Shown here one piece after another: positions 37,325-46,790 of a stretch of DNA of 64,000 nt. Origin of the DNA: Fischerella sp. PCC 9431 (GTDB lineage Bacteria > Cyanobacteriota > Cyanobacteriia > Cyanobacteriales > Nostocaceae). Position 1 is the first letter of the stretch, and the number at the start of each line of letters is the position of its first letter. The position numbers and the translations under genes are program-made. The notes beneath the pieces were generated by a model that searched no databases, was not told where the DNA came from, and saw only the letters and a list, made by a program, of their open reading frames with translations. The stretch covers positions 2,993,988 through 3,057,987 of the forward strand of contig NZ_KE650771.1 in assembly GCF_000447295.1 (NCBI RefSeq), given 5' to 3'.

Positions 37325-38076
37325 CGCTGAGTGAAGATATTAATTTCATGGAAGACGGGGAATTGATAGAGGCAAAATCAGCCTACCCTGTTGTATTTGG
37401 CATTAGTTTCACACCCAAAATTATAGGGATTTTGGTAGGAGCCTTGGGATTTGTTGGCGCACTTTATATGTTGTTCAATTTAGTGATGCCTGCTTGGGAC
37501 ACCTTCGGACAAAATCAAACTAAACAAAGTGATCTACAAGGGCAAGTTGACCAAAAGAAAGCCACTATCAAACAGATAGATCAAGTCAAACAAGATCTAG
37601 CAGATGCCAAACAACAACAAACCCAAGTTTTAGGTTTGTTTGCCAATGAAAAAACCTTAGATACATTACTACTAGACTTAAATCGTTTGGTTGAAGCTAA
37701 CAACTCTACTCTTTCCATCAATGCTACCAGAGCCGAACTGAAGAAATTTGTCCCAGTTTCAGATAAAGCTGAACCAATTACTGATGGCTCATTGGGAACA
37801 CAAGTAGATGGCAAGCTCAAGCGTAGAAGTGTGAATGTTGAAATTGTTGGAACTTATGAACAAACACAATCAATACTTCGTAATATTGAGCGTTTACAAC
37901 CTTTATTGATAGTAAAAGATTATCAATCCGCCTTAGCTCCCCAACCTACTTCAGAACCAGGCAAAAAGCTATTGCAAGTTGGGCCAGCACCAATTTCTAC
38001 GTCTTTTCAGTTACAAGCACTAATGCCACTTAGTCCGGAAGAAGCCACAACTATTAAAGCAGAACTGAAGAAGTAG
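37321..38076 (+). CDS. pilO: Type IV pilus assembly protein PilO
   Basis: This 251-aa protein has a short cytoplasmic N-terminus, one transmembrane helix (~38-60, IIGILVGALGFVGALYMLF), a coiled coil (DLQGQVDQKKATIKQ, ~75-105) and a periplasmic ferredoxin-like domain. It pairs with PilN. Cyanobacteria lack PilP, and none is encoded between pilO and pilQ. Confidence 0.9.
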   Translation: MTLSEDINFMEDGELIEAKSAYPVVFGISFTPKIIGILVGALGFVGALYMLFNLVMPAWDTFGQNQTKQSDLQGQVDQKKATIKQIDQVKQDLADAKQQQTQVLGLFANEKTLDTLLLDLNRLVEANNSTLSINATRAELKKFVPVSDKAEPITDGSLGTQVDGKLKRRSVNVEIVGTYEQTQSILRNIERLQPLLIVKDYQSALAPQPTSEPGKKLLQVGPAPISTSFQLQALMPLSPEEATTIKAELKK

Positions 38077-38399
38077 GGGCGAACGGGCTGTTCGTCGCTA
38101 CTGAATTTAATAACGTTGTGTTATTGGAAGCATCCCAATTTTTTCAATATACCAATAGCACAGGTTGTCTTCATATCTAAGTAAATCAAGCAGTCTGCTT
38201 CAGCAGACTTTAGCTATGAGACTGCGATTTCAATCGCAGGCGGATTTTTTGAACATTTGGGATGCTCCCGTGTTATTTCGATATAAGTTTTGGGAAACAT
38301 ACAAACTATAAACACAATTAACAGCATATTTACGTATAAATACCAAGAAATTGGTTGCAAAAATAGTCAAAAAATTTGGTGAAATGTGAGGAATGAACT
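38077..38399. other. pilO-pilQ gap with a palindromic dispersed repeat
   Basis: The gap starts with GGGGCGAACGGGCTGTTCGTCGC (38076-38098), an imperfect hairpin, followed by the palindromic element at 38126-38268. The pilQ leader carries GTGAGGAATGAACT before a GTG start. Confidence 0.7.
38126..38268. repeat. Palindromic dispersed repeat (copy 1)
   Basis: Outer arms GGAAGCATCCCAA (38126-38138) and TTGGGATGCTCC (38257-38268) flank two hairpins: AGTCTGCT-TC-AGCAGACT (38192-38209) and CTGCGAT-TTCA-ATCGCAG (38222-38239). The right arm shares a 21-bp identical stretch, in inverse orientation, with 59479-59499. Confidence 0.8.
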
Positions 38400-40754
38400 G
38401 TGAAACAGCTTCACGGTAAAGGTTTAGATTTAATATTAGGTGCAACTACAATAGTTTTTTTAGCTGCTCAACCAGTCAAAGCACAAGTGACGCAAATTAC
38501 AGATGTGCAGCTAAAAACAGTTAATGGCGGAGTAAATGTTGTTTTAAAAACTTCTACTGGTTCTCGTCCACAAATTTTTACGACACAGAGGGGCAAAACT
38601 TTAGTTGCAGATATTATTAATACTCAACTACGTTTACCCCAAGGCAATAGTTTCCGCAAAGAAAACCCTATTCCAGGAATCGCTTCGATTCAAGTAACTC
38701 AGCTAGATACCAATAGCATCAGAGTCTTAGCAATTGGTACTGATAGCGCTCCTAATACTCAGCCTTTGGTGCGAGGGACAAATGTAATTACTCTTGGCTT
38801 GACTCCGAGTACAGGAACCACAGCATCAGCACCCACTCCTAACCCCAGTCCATCAGTTCCACCCCTTGTGCCGAATCCTGAAGTCAATATTGATGGTACA
38901 CCAGCGCAAACAGCCGGGCCAGGACAAGCACAAACCCAAGCACCGCCTTTCTTACCTAGAGCAGTTGCACCACCAGTGGGAGATATTGCCATTTCTAATA
39001 TCGATGCTTCTCCGAGTGTAGTTGATTTAGGAACTCAAGAACGTGTACCCCGGCTTGTGCTGCGAGATGCACCAGTCAGAGAAGTATTGTCATTGCTTGC
39101 TCGTGCTGCTGGTTTGAATTTGGCTTATACGGAAACGCAAGCAGCAGGAGAACAGGGAGGACAGGGAGGACAGGGAGGACAAGGAAGTTCGACAATTTCT
39201 TTGGATATAGAAAACGAGCCTGTACAAGATGTGTTTAATTATGTCTTGCGCCTGAGTGGTTTAGAAGCTAACCGTAGTGGTCGTACAGTTTTTGTAGGAC
39301 CGAGACTACCTAATTCCACCCGTGATGTCGTGATGCGGAACTTGCGACTGAATCAAGTAACAGTGGGAACTGCTCTTAACTTTTTGGTGTCTTTGGGTGC
39401 AGAAAGTGCTGTAAACCGCGAACGCCAAGTTACAAATGTCAGTGCTGTTCCTGTGGGTGATGGAGTTGCTCCGATTACTCAAACTCAGACAACCACAGAA
39501 ACAAGAGTTGAAACTCAACGCATAAATTTTCAGGACTCTAAACCTTTACTTAGAGGTTTGCAAGCACTTGGAGACGAGCGGACGAATTCTCTAACTTTAA
39601 TTGGCCCACCAAGACTAGTTGAGATGGCTATGGCTCAACTGACTCAACTAGATGTCCGTCGTCGTCAAGTAGCAGTCAATGTCAAAATTATTGACGTTAA
39701 CCTTTTGAATACCAAGGACGTTAACACTAGTTTTTCCTTTGGAGTTGGCAATAATTTCTTTACTAGTGATGGTGGTGCAGCATCTCTAAATTTTGGTGGC
39801 TCTAGACCAGCTACGAGTGCAGAAGCATCTAGCAGTGTGACTAGTACACCAGTCATTACTAATCCTATTGATGGAAGAACATTTCTGGATGTCTCATCTA
39901 GTGGTATACAAGGAGCACAAGCTAGTATAGGTAAAAATGGTAATCCATTACAACCTGGTATTACAAGCTACAGTCCGGGAACGACTGAAGCTGAAATTGT
40001 ACCAACTGAGATTAATAGTGCTACTGGTGAACCCACTAAGTATGAATTACAACCCAAAAAGACTAGTGATATATATACATATGCTCTTCCTTCTTTGTAC
40101 CAGTTTCCTAAACGTTTTCTCTTGAGTTTGCAATCTCAGGTGCAAAGTGGCAATGCCAAGATTTTGACTGACCCGACTTTAATTGTGCAAGAAGGTCAAA
40201 ATGCTAATGTTAAATTGACCCAAGAAGTGCTAGGAAACGTTACGAGCAGAATAACTAGTGCCGATGGTATAGCCACACAAACAATTACTGCTGAAAAAAC
40301 AGATGTAGGTTTAACCCTTAGTGTAAAAATTGAGCGTATAGATGACAATGGTTTTGTTTCTCTATCGGTGGCTCCTGTTGTCAAAGCACCCCAATCATCT
40401 GCTGATCTAAATGTTGGAGGAGGTAATTTCCAAAAAATATTTTTAGTGTCTGAACGCTCTTTGAATTCTGGCTTGATTCGTTTACGGGATGGTCAAACAC
40501 TAATCCTTAGTGGCATCATTCAAGAAACAGACAGAGCTACTGTCTCTAAGCTTCCTATCTTGGGTGATATTCCCTTAATAGGTTCCTTGTTTAGAAGGAC
40601 AAATAAGCAAAATCAGCGTCAAGAAGTAATTGTATTGCTTACACCTCAAATTATGGATGATTCTGAGAAATCATCTTATGGCTATAGTTATACTCCTAGC
40701 CCAGAGGTGCGGCAAATTCTTGAGCGTCGTGGTTTGCAGGTTCCGAAGCAGTAG
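38400..40754 (+). CDS. pilQ: Type IV pilus secretin PilQ
   Basis: The outer-membrane pore through which the pilus passes. The 784-aa protein has an N-terminal signal (ILGATTIVFLAAQPVKA, cleaved near 26), an AMIN domain (~30-135), a Pro-rich linker (~140-200), an STN/N0 domain (APVREVLSLLARAAGLNLAY), an N1 domain (VDVRRRQVAVNVKIIDVNL) and the secretin channel (~550-760, VPTEI, RLRDGQTLILSGIIQE and PILGDIPLIGSLF). The start is GTG at 38400 with GAGGA upstream. A 9-bp tandem repeat at 39153-39179 encodes Gly-Gln-Gly units in N0. Confidence 0.95.
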   Translation: MKQLHGKGLDLILGATTIVFLAAQPVKAQVTQITDVQLKTVNGGVNVVLKTSTGSRPQIFTTQRGKTLVADIINTQLRLPQGNSFRKENPIPGIASIQVTQLDTNSIRVLAIGTDSAPNTQPLVRGTNVITLGLTPSTGTTASAPTPNPSPSVPPLVPNPEVNIDGTPAQTAGPGQAQTQAPPFLPRAVAPPVGDIAISNIDASPSVVDLGTQERVPRLVLRDAPVREVLSLLARAAGLNLAYTETQAAGEQGGQGGQGGQGSSTISLDIENEPVQDVFNYVLRLSGLEANRSGRTVFVGPRLPNSTRDVVMRNLRLNQVTVGTALNFLVSLGAESAVNRERQVTNVSAVPVGDGVAPITQTQTTTETRVETQRINFQDSKPLLRGLQALGDERTNSLTLIGPPRLVEMAMAQLTQLDVRRRQVAVNVKIIDVNLLNTKDVNTSFSFGVGNNFFTSDGGAASLNFGGSRPATSAEASSSVTSTPVITNPIDGRTFLDVSSSGIQGAQASIGKNGNPLQPGITSYSPGTTEAEIVPTEINSATGEPTKYELQPKKTSDIYTYALPSLYQFPKRFLLSLQSQVQSGNAKILTDPTLIVQEGQNANVKLTQEVLGNVTSRITSADGIATQTITAEKTDVGLTLSVKIERIDDNGFVSLSVAPVVKAPQSSADLNVGGGNFQKIFLVSERSLNSGLIRLRDGQTLILSGIIQETDRATVSKLPILGDIPLIGSLFRRTNKQNQRQEVIVLLTPQIMDDSEKSSYGYSYTPSPEVRQILERRGLQVPKQ
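39153..39179. repeat. In-frame 9-bp tandem repeat in pilQ (CAGGGAGGA)3
   Basis: Three perfect copies of CAGGGAGGA followed by a degenerate fourth, encoding a GGQ-repeat loop in the STN domain. The number of units could vary without breaking the frame. Confidence 0.85.
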
Positions 40755-40784
40755 GTAACAAAGTTCTTTGAAAGCATAGTTTTC

Positions 40785-40856
40785 TTTGTGTCTTTGTGCC
40801 TTTGTGTTGAAAAAATTATTATTGAAACACCAAGACACGAAGACACCAAGAAGTGA
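40785..40856. repeat. Imperfect inverted repeat after pilQ
   Basis: CTTTGTGTCTTTGTGCCTTT runs into an AT-rich loop and then AACACCAAGACACGAAGACA, forming a ~25-bp imperfect stem. Such CTTTGTG-type sequences are frequent intergenic repeats in these genomes. It may act as a terminator between convergent genes. Confidence 0.55.
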
Positions 40857-40896
40857 GTGAATTACCCCACCATATAAACAGATGGGGCTTATTGTC

Positions 40897-41598
40897 TTAC
40901 TCTTTACTATTTTGATAGTTAAAGACCAGTTCCTTTGCATCACGTTTTTTGATGACTTTTGCAGGTACTCCCACAGCTATAGAGTAGGGAGGAATATCTT
41001 TACTAACAACTGCTCCTGCTCCAATAACACAACCTTCACCAATAGTGACTCCATCCAAGATTGTTACATTATGCCCTATCCAGCAGTCATCTTCTATAAC
41101 TATTCCCTGACGGGTAATACCTTGGTCTACGATATATTTTGTCGGGTCTGCAAAATTATGATTGTTAGAAAATATTCCTGTGTGAGCAGCAATTAAGCAG
41201 CGTTTACCGATAGTGATATCTCCTGGTCCAGCAATACATGCACCAGGACCAATAAATGTTCCTTCGCCAATTTGTACACAGGTGTTGTCTAAAGCACCAA
41301 TAGTTACATCTTTTTCAAGTGCGACGCCTTTTTCTAAGGTAATTCTGTTATTTTCTCCTTTCGCATCTATACGCACGCCTTTAAAAATATGTACATCACT
41401 GCCAATTTCAATTTGATTAGTACCTATAAATTCAACACCATTTTGAATATAGACTGAGTTATCTATTCTGGTAAAAATAAAACGATAAAGTAGCTTTCTT
41501 AAACTAGGACCAAAAGCTATTGTTGGTAATTCTCCTAGCAAGTTCATTAGTAAAACTTCTTTGAAGCGCTGTACTTTGGATAAGGAATTTTGATTCAT
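40897..41598 (-). CDS. Hexapeptide-repeat acyltransferase (left-handed beta-helix)
   Basis: This 233-aa protein has an N-terminal helical part and then many hexapeptide turns (IEIGSDVHIFKGVRI, VQIGEGTFIGPGACI, VTIGEGCVIGAGAVVSKDIP), ending in the AVGVPAKVI signature of the WbbJ/maa acetyltransferase group. The likely substrate is a surface-polysaccharide sugar or similar; this is inference. The start at 41598 follows ATGGAGAAAAATT, a good ribosome-binding site; an in-frame extension to 41652 (18 residues) lacks one. Confidence 0.85.
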   Translation of the reverse strand: MNQNSLSKVQRFKEVLLMNLLGELPTIAFGPSLRKLLYRFIFTRIDNSVYIQNGVEFIGTNQIEIGSDVHIFKGVRIDAKGENNRITLEKGVALEKDVTIGALDNTCVQIGEGTFIGPGACIAGPGDITIGKRCLIAAHTGIFSNNHNFADPTKYIVDQGITRQGIVIEDDCWIGHNVTILDGVTIGEGCVIGAGAVVSKDIPPYSIAVGVPAKVIKKRDAKELVFNYQNSKE

Positions 41599-42901
41599 AA
41601 TTTTTCTCCATATTCTTGATCTAATTTGTGAATTGTTTTGTTGTCTATGCACAACTATAGCCTTTGTGATTTCGGTAATAATCTGTCATACATTAAAATT
41701 TGTTTGGCGATATACAGAAAAAAACTGATACTTTTGGTAGATTTTTTCACAAATAAATTATGTTGAAAAAATCAAGGATATTAATTACTTTTAACTAGTA
41801 TTAATAGACACAAAAATCATTTCGACAAAAATTAGCTTGTTTTAACTACATTTAAAATCAAGTTCAAGTTGGTTATGAGGCAAATATAATTTGTCTCATC
41901 AATACTTAGGTGATGCTCAATTTTTGTCACTACAAAATATCAGTCAGAGCTAAATTGATATCGCTTGTGTTTTATGACAAGGAATTTTTCGGTTTAATGC
42001 AGGTATTAGAATCAAAAGATTATTGTCTAAGAAATATTTCCCAAGCAATGACGTGGTTTATCTGACTCAACTATTAAACTCATCAAATGTCAAAGTTTAT
42101 GGTTGAAATAGATTAATGCTTGGTTTTTTAGTAAAACTAGAGATTTACATAGCAGAATAAATATAAGGTATTGCCTACAGTTACCTTCTGCCAAATAATT
42201 ATAATCTCTCAAATAAATTAGTGAGACAACTTTCGTTTTGATCAAACTACATTTGTTGAAACTTCTCTTGATGAGTAGCCAAAGTTTGCATCTTGATATC
42301 AACTAAATGCAGGCATTAATTTTAATTGTTCAAAAATTCTCTTCTATGCTGGGATAAGACTAGGGTGGAAATTCACCAACTTCAGCCATTACATTGAATC
42401 GAAGTGCAAACACATAAGCACTTCCTCGATTCATATAACGGCTTTCTTGCAGCCAGTTTTTGTAGTGCGCTGCTCTAATTATCATGGAACTAGACTAACC
42501 ACAGACAGATTAAACTGGGTTTGTAACTTTATAGATTTAAAATTACTAACTTTAATTATCTATAACATAATTTATTTAATAGTTCTGAAATAAAAAGATT
42601 CATTTAACTTTTTTTTATATTTAATGAAATTATAATTAAGTTTAAGACATGTCTGGTTTGATTATATGCTCTCAAAAAATATTGCCTCTTGCTAAAGATA
42701 GATTTTTGTAAAAAGTCAGATATTATTCTAGAACCAACTTCAAATTATTTGTATTCTATCAATCCAGTCAAAAATATTACATCCACCATATCTTAACTTG
42801 TTTGTCATTTCAGTAAGTAGGAATAAACATAACACAAATTGTGAAACTTAAATATACTTCAAGATCTGACTAAATAGAGGAGAAATGACAAATATTAGCG
42901 A
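41599..42901. other. 1.3-kb gene-free stretch
   Basis: Very AT-rich. A 70-codon minus-strand frame (42090-42302) has no start context or homology I recognise. One notable structure is a hairpin at 42395-42433: TGAATCGAAGTGC pairs with GCACTTCCTCGATTCA with a small bulge. A shorter GGCT/AGCC hairpin before GTTTTTG follows. These could mark a small RNA, but there is no match I can name. Confidence 0.45.
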
Positions 42902-43525
42902 TTAGTTAATCGCGATCGCCAACCAAGTAGGGTAAGCATAAGAGTCAACAGCCAGTAACTTTTGTTCTAAGTAATTACTGAATATACGTTTGGCTGTGAC
43001 TTGCAGATTCTCCAATATACGGTCATGATCACCAGAAGCTTCAAATGCAAGGCTCCACCAAGTTTTTTCTTGGAGTGTCAAATAAGTCAATTCAACTTTA
43101 CAGGCGTTATCAACGGTTTGATTTTCTGAAACAGCTTGTAGGGACAAATCTTCTAAAACTTCGTAAAGTTGGGAATAACGAACTTTCTCCACACTCACCC
43201 ACACAGGGTGACTTGCAATCTGCTGGGCTGAAAAACTTTCCCCTGTCGAGTCATGACATTCCCACTTAATCCACTTTTCTACTTTTCCTTCCGCAAATTC
43301 ACCGAAACTCATAACGCCTAATTCCGCTTTGCGCCATTTGACTTCTAGCTGTTCTTGCCGTAATTTGAGACCCAAAAATTCACACTCAGGAGAGTATAGA
43401 TATAAATCTTCTCGTGGTGCTTCTGGTTGTGAAGATTGAACTAGACAATGTTGCTCAAACCAAAATTGAATATTTTCTGGTATTGTGCCAGGGTAAAACC
43501 AGCGCATTTCGTAAGTTGTTAGCAT
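42902..43525 (-). CDS. Conserved cyanobacterial protein, CYTH-like pattern (207 aa)
   Basis: Starting at MLTTYEMRWFYPG, the protein has alternating strands with EMRWFYPG, DLYLYSP, FLGLKLRQEQLEVKWRKA and WVSVEKVRYSQLYEVLEDL. This faintly resembles a CYTH/triphosphate-tunnel beta-barrel, but I cannot confirm the catalytic ExExK. The ATG at 43525 is chosen over one at 43549, which would overlap the divergent PsbP-like leader. The function is unknown. Confidence 0.7.
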   Translation of the reverse strand: MLTTYEMRWFYPGTIPENIQFWFEQHCLVQSSQPEAPREDLYLYSPECEFLGLKLRQEQLEVKWRKAELGVMSFGEFAEGKVEKWIKWECHDSTGESFSAQQIASHPVWVSVEKVRYSQLYEVLEDLSLQAVSENQTVDNACKVELTYLTLQEKTWWSLAFEASGDHDRILENLQVTAKRIFSNYLEQKLLAVDSYAYPTWLAIAIN

Positions 43526-43595
43526 CCGTGGGAGAATGAAAAACGACAAATCACACTTGCCTTGTATTGCTTCCAGCCCAGAGGAATTGAAACAA

Positions 43596-44138
43596 ATGTG
43601 GAAACGAATTGCAGTAATTTTGTTACTAGTGTTGAGCTTTAGCCTTACTAACTACGGTACAGCGTTTGCTGCACTCAGGAGTTTTGTAGACACTAGTGAT
43701 GGCTATCAGTTTTTATATCCTAACGGTTGGGTACAAGTTAGAGTTAGTGACGGGCCGGATGTGGTTTTCCACGATTTGATAGAATTTAGTGAAAATGTTT
43801 CTGTAGTCATCAGTCCAGTACCAGAAGGTAAAACCTTACCAGAATTAGGGACGCCCGGTGAAGTAGGACATAAGCTAGCCAAAAATGCTCTTGCTCCTGA
43901 TGGTTCAGGACGTACAGCAGAATTAGTCAATGCAGAGCAAGTTGAGTCTAATGGTAAAATATATTACAAGTTAGAATATTTAATTACGCTCCCCAATAAG
44001 CAACAACGACATAACCTCGCTAGTGTTGGCATCAGTCGAGGTAAACTTTTTACATTAAGTGCCTCAGTACCAGAAAAACGCTGGCGCAAACTCAAAAGCG
44101 CCATAGAAGAATCTGTTGATTCTTTTTCTGTATATTAG
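43596..44138 (+). CDS. PsbP/CyanoP-like protein
   Basis: A photosystem II extrinsic-protein homologue on the lumen side. The 180-aa precursor has a signal peptide (RIAVILLLVLSFSLTNYGTA) ending in AFA-A, then the PsbP core with SFVDTSDGYQFLYPNGWVQV, VVFHDLIE and FTLSASVPEKRWRKL. It has no lipobox Cys near the cleavage site, whereas CyanoP is usually described as a lipoprotein. The start at 43596 follows GAGGAATTGAAACAA; the frame extends upstream to 43536 but without such support. Confidence 0.88.
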   Translation: MWKRIAVILLLVLSFSLTNYGTAFAALRSFVDTSDGYQFLYPNGWVQVRVSDGPDVVFHDLIEFSENVSVVISPVPEGKTLPELGTPGEVGHKLAKNALAPDGSGRTAELVNAEQVESNGKIYYKLEYLITLPNKQQRHNLASVGISRGKLFTLSASVPEKRWRKLKSAIEESVDSFSVY

Positions 44139-44149
44139 TCATTGATCAT

Positions 44150-44327
44150 AGGGGATCGGGGATCGGGGATCGGGGATAGAGCATTGGTATTCTCTTTTAT
44201 CACCATGTCTCCCTGCTCTCCACACCAAGCACACTCCCTGATCCCCTATCCTCGATCCTGATCCCCTTTTCCCGATCCCTGATCCCCTTGTCCCCGATCC
44301 CCTTTTCCCGATCCCCGTTCCCCAATC
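44150..44327. repeat. Facing STRR blocks between the PsbP-like gene and maf
   Basis: (GGGGATC)n at 44150-44178 and (GATCCCC/TTTTCCC)n at 44235-44327 are inverted relative to each other and could pair. The second block ends seven bases before the maf ATG, leaving no standard ribosome-binding site. Confidence 0.85.
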
Positions 44328-44333
44328 CTAACT

Positions 44334-44927
44334 ATGGGTATTCCAACCTTTGTACTCGCATCTGCTTCTACGGCGCGACGCCGCTTGTTACAAACTGTTG
44401 GTATTGAACCGCTAGTTTGTCCGAGTGATTTTGATGAGTCACAGGTGAAAATTAGCGATCCGGCGCAGTTAGTCCAAATTCTGTCTCAACGAAAAGCAGA
44501 AACTGTTAGTCCTCAGTTTGAGTCTGCTTTAGTCATGGGTTGCGATTCGGTTTTAGCTGTTCATGGTGAGATTCACGGAAAACCAGCAGATGCTGAGTCA
44601 GCACGCCAACGTTGGCGGATGATGCAGGGAAGTTTTGGTGATTTATATACTGGTCATACTTTGATTGATACTGCACGTAATCGTAACTTAGTCAAGTATC
44701 AAGTCACAAGAGTTTATTTTGCCCAGATTAGCGATCGCACCATTGACGCTTACATAGCCACAGGTGAACCCCTCAAGTGTGCTGGTGCTTTTGCTTTGGA
44801 AGGTCGTGGTGGTTTATTTGTGGAAAAAATCGAAGGTTGTCACAGTAATGTGATTGGGCTGAGTTTACCCCTATTGCGTCGAATGTTAGAGGAATTGGAG
44901 TACGATGTCACAGATTTTTGGAATTAA
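44334..44927 (+). CDS. maf: Maf-family nucleotide pyrophosphatase
   Basis: A house-cleaning enzyme hydrolysing non-canonical or specific nucleoside triphosphates (dTTP/UTP or m7GTP type). The 197-aa protein has the Maf signature [11 protein letters not shown] (~8-18), then [16 protein letters not shown] and [13 protein letters not shown]. Substrate subgroup cannot be fixed. A heptamer repeat block replaces the usual leader. Confidence 0.93.
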   Translation: MGIPTFVLASASTARRRLLQTVGIEPLVCPSDFDESQVKISDPAQLVQILSQRKAETVSPQFESALVMGCDSVLAVHGEIHGKPADAESARQRWRMMQGSFGDLYTGHTLIDTARNRNLVKYQVTRVYFAQISDRTIDAYIATGEPLKCAGAFALEGRGGLFVEKIEGCHSNVIGLSLPLLRRMLEELEYDVTDFWN

Positions 44928-45049
44928 CAATTGGTTGTAATTGAGAAAAATCAACAATCAATAATCAACCACCAACCACCAATTAATAAGGTTATGATAT
45001 CGCCATATTAATTCAAGAATGCCCCTGTGAGGAGTTATCTGCTAGTGCC

Positions 45050-45706
45050 ATGTTTATTCTTAAAAGGCAGGATGTTGAAATCACGACAATTGACCACCCA
45101 AAACGGGATCAGCAAGTACCGATTCTCAATTATCAGGGGCAGACGTTTAGATTAATTAGTGTATTTAACACTAGCCAAGAAGAAGAAGCAAAATCTTTGT
45201 GGAGAGATTTAACCGATAACAAGGGTAAAGCTTGTGTTTTGCTAGAAGAACCAGGACGTTTCAGTATTTGGGGCAAAATCCGTCTAGATCAGCTTGGTAG
45301 TGACACAGGTAGTGATAGTAATATTAGTATTTTTATTCAAGCTAGTATTTTGCTGTTGCAAGCTGTATACATGGACATTGAGGACTTTTTGGGTAGTAGA
45401 CAAGCTGCCTTATTTGAGAAAGAAATAGTTGAGACTCTGCAAAAGTGGCAATTTCCTCAAGTATCCTCGCCTGAAGGAGTCAAATACTTACTAGAAGTAG
45501 AACCGCTAACTACTGGTGTCCTCAACTGGCAAGAAGATCATGTCATCACTTTATTACAAAATCTGCATAGGTTAGGAAAAGCCTATTTTGGCAATACTAA
45601 CTTTGCCCATTCCGTAGCTGATAAATTACAAGATATGCCAGAAGGAGAGCGATCGCTATTCATCAGTTGGCTAAATCAGTCTCCACTGAGTAAACTGTGG
45701 CATTAG
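45050..45706 (+). CDS. Conserved cyanobacterial hypothetical protein (218 aa)
   Basis: No family recognised. The sequence begins MFILKRQDVEITTIDHP, is soluble and acidic with one hydrophobic helix (IFIQASILLLQAVYMDIEDF), and ends in helical repeats. Normal composition, good length and isolation from shadow frames support a real gene. It lies between maf and a membrane protein on the same strand. Confidence 0.75.
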   Translation: MFILKRQDVEITTIDHPKRDQQVPILNYQGQTFRLISVFNTSQEEEAKSLWRDLTDNKGKACVLLEEPGRFSIWGKIRLDQLGSDTGSDSNISIFIQASILLLQAVYMDIEDFLGSRQAALFEKEIVETLQKWQFPQVSSPEGVKYLLEVEPLTTGVLNWQEDHVITLLQNLHRLGKAYFGNTNFAHSVADKLQDMPEGERSLFISWLNQSPLSKLWH

Positions 45707-45838
45707 TGTATATCAGTGTTTGTTGACGTTGAATGCTGGATTATTGAACACATAAATTAGCAAAAAGCTTATAGTTTATAGTTTCTAGCAATTGAACGTT
45801 ATAAGAACATTGAGAATTTTCTGCCACGATCAAGGATT

Positions 45839-46765
45839 ATGAGTAGCATTTACGACAAGTCTCAACGTTCTAAATCTTTATTCTCCACTCAGAACATTAT
45901 TTTGGTTAGCATAGGTTGGGGTGTGCTGGCGCTCTTGTATTTTTTATTGTTTAGTGCCAAGGTTCCAACCGGAGTAGACTGTGCAGCAAAGCTGAGTGCA
46001 AAAGCCCAAGAAGTAGCGACTTGCTTGAGACGTGCCGATTGGTACATTTTGGGAACGAATATTTTTGAGGCAACAGCTTATCTATCTGCTAGTATTTTAT
46101 GTCTAAGGAATTGGCGCAGTCAGCAAATTGTTAGCGATCGCAACGTCTGGCTGGCAATTGGTATCGGTATGCTTTCTTATTTCCTAGGAGGGATATTTTT
46201 TGGATATACGGAAATCGTCTTAAAAGAAGAACCTTTTCCATCATTAGGTGATGTATTTTTTGTAATAACATATCTGTTGCTAGGCATAGGTATAATTTTG
46301 GCAGTGGCTTCTAGGCGACTGAATTTGGAAACTTCACAGTGGATAATGGTATTGGCAATAGGAGCCTTTGGCAGTGCGTTGGCATGGCTAATTTCCAATC
46401 AACCACAGACCGCAGCAGTCGAAGCCCAATATTCTCCGGGGTTAGAAGTTGTTGCTTCTGTTTTAAATTGGTTTTACGTGATCAGCGACGTATTGCTGCT
46501 AATTATCGCTACTACTCTACTGCTTGCTTTTTGGGGCGGACGAGCTTCTCTTTCTTGGCGTATGATTGCAGCTGCGGCATTTTCGCTCTACATTGCAGAT
46601 ATGTGGTATCAATACGCCACAAATTCGATTCCCAATTATCAAAGTGGAGAGATATTGGAAGTGTTTTGGGTCTGGAGTGGAATTTTATTTGGTATGGGTG
46701 CTGTCTTGGAATATGACACATCATTAAGCCGTTCTCGTCGAGAACGGAACAGAAAACGTAGTTAG
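45839..46765 (+). CDS. Multi-spanning membrane protein of unknown function (308 aa)
   Basis: About seven to eight hydrophobic segments (e.g. ILVSIGWGVLALLYFLLFS, VWLAIGIGMLSYFLGGIFF, VFFVITYLLLGIGIILAVA) and a very basic C-terminus (SRSRRERNRKRS). Two Cys-bearing positions (DCAAKL, TCLRRADW) lie in the first loop. The layout resembles the membrane part of some cyanobacterial GGDEF or kinase sensors but with no output domain. The HTH gene starts 25 bases downstream. Confidence 0.72.
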   Translation: MSSIYDKSQRSKSLFSTQNIILVSIGWGVLALLYFLLFSAKVPTGVDCAAKLSAKAQEVATCLRRADWYILGTNIFEATAYLSASILCLRNWRSQQIVSDRNVWLAIGIGMLSYFLGGIFFGYTEIVLKEEPFPSLGDVFFVITYLLLGIGIILAVASRRLNLETSQWIMVLAIGAFGSALAWLISNQPQTAAVEAQYSPGLEVVASVLNWFYVISDVLLLIIATTLLLAFWGGRASLSWRMIAAAAFSLYIADMWYQYATNSIPNYQSGEILEVFWVWSGILFGMGAVLEYDTSLSRSRRERNRKRS

Positions 46766-46790
46766 AAAATTGTTTGTTTGGTGTCCCGCC

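Noticed and set aside
42090-42302. Minus-strand 70-codon ORF
   Set aside because: Lys/Leu/Ile-rich composition expected of AT-rich noncoding DNA.
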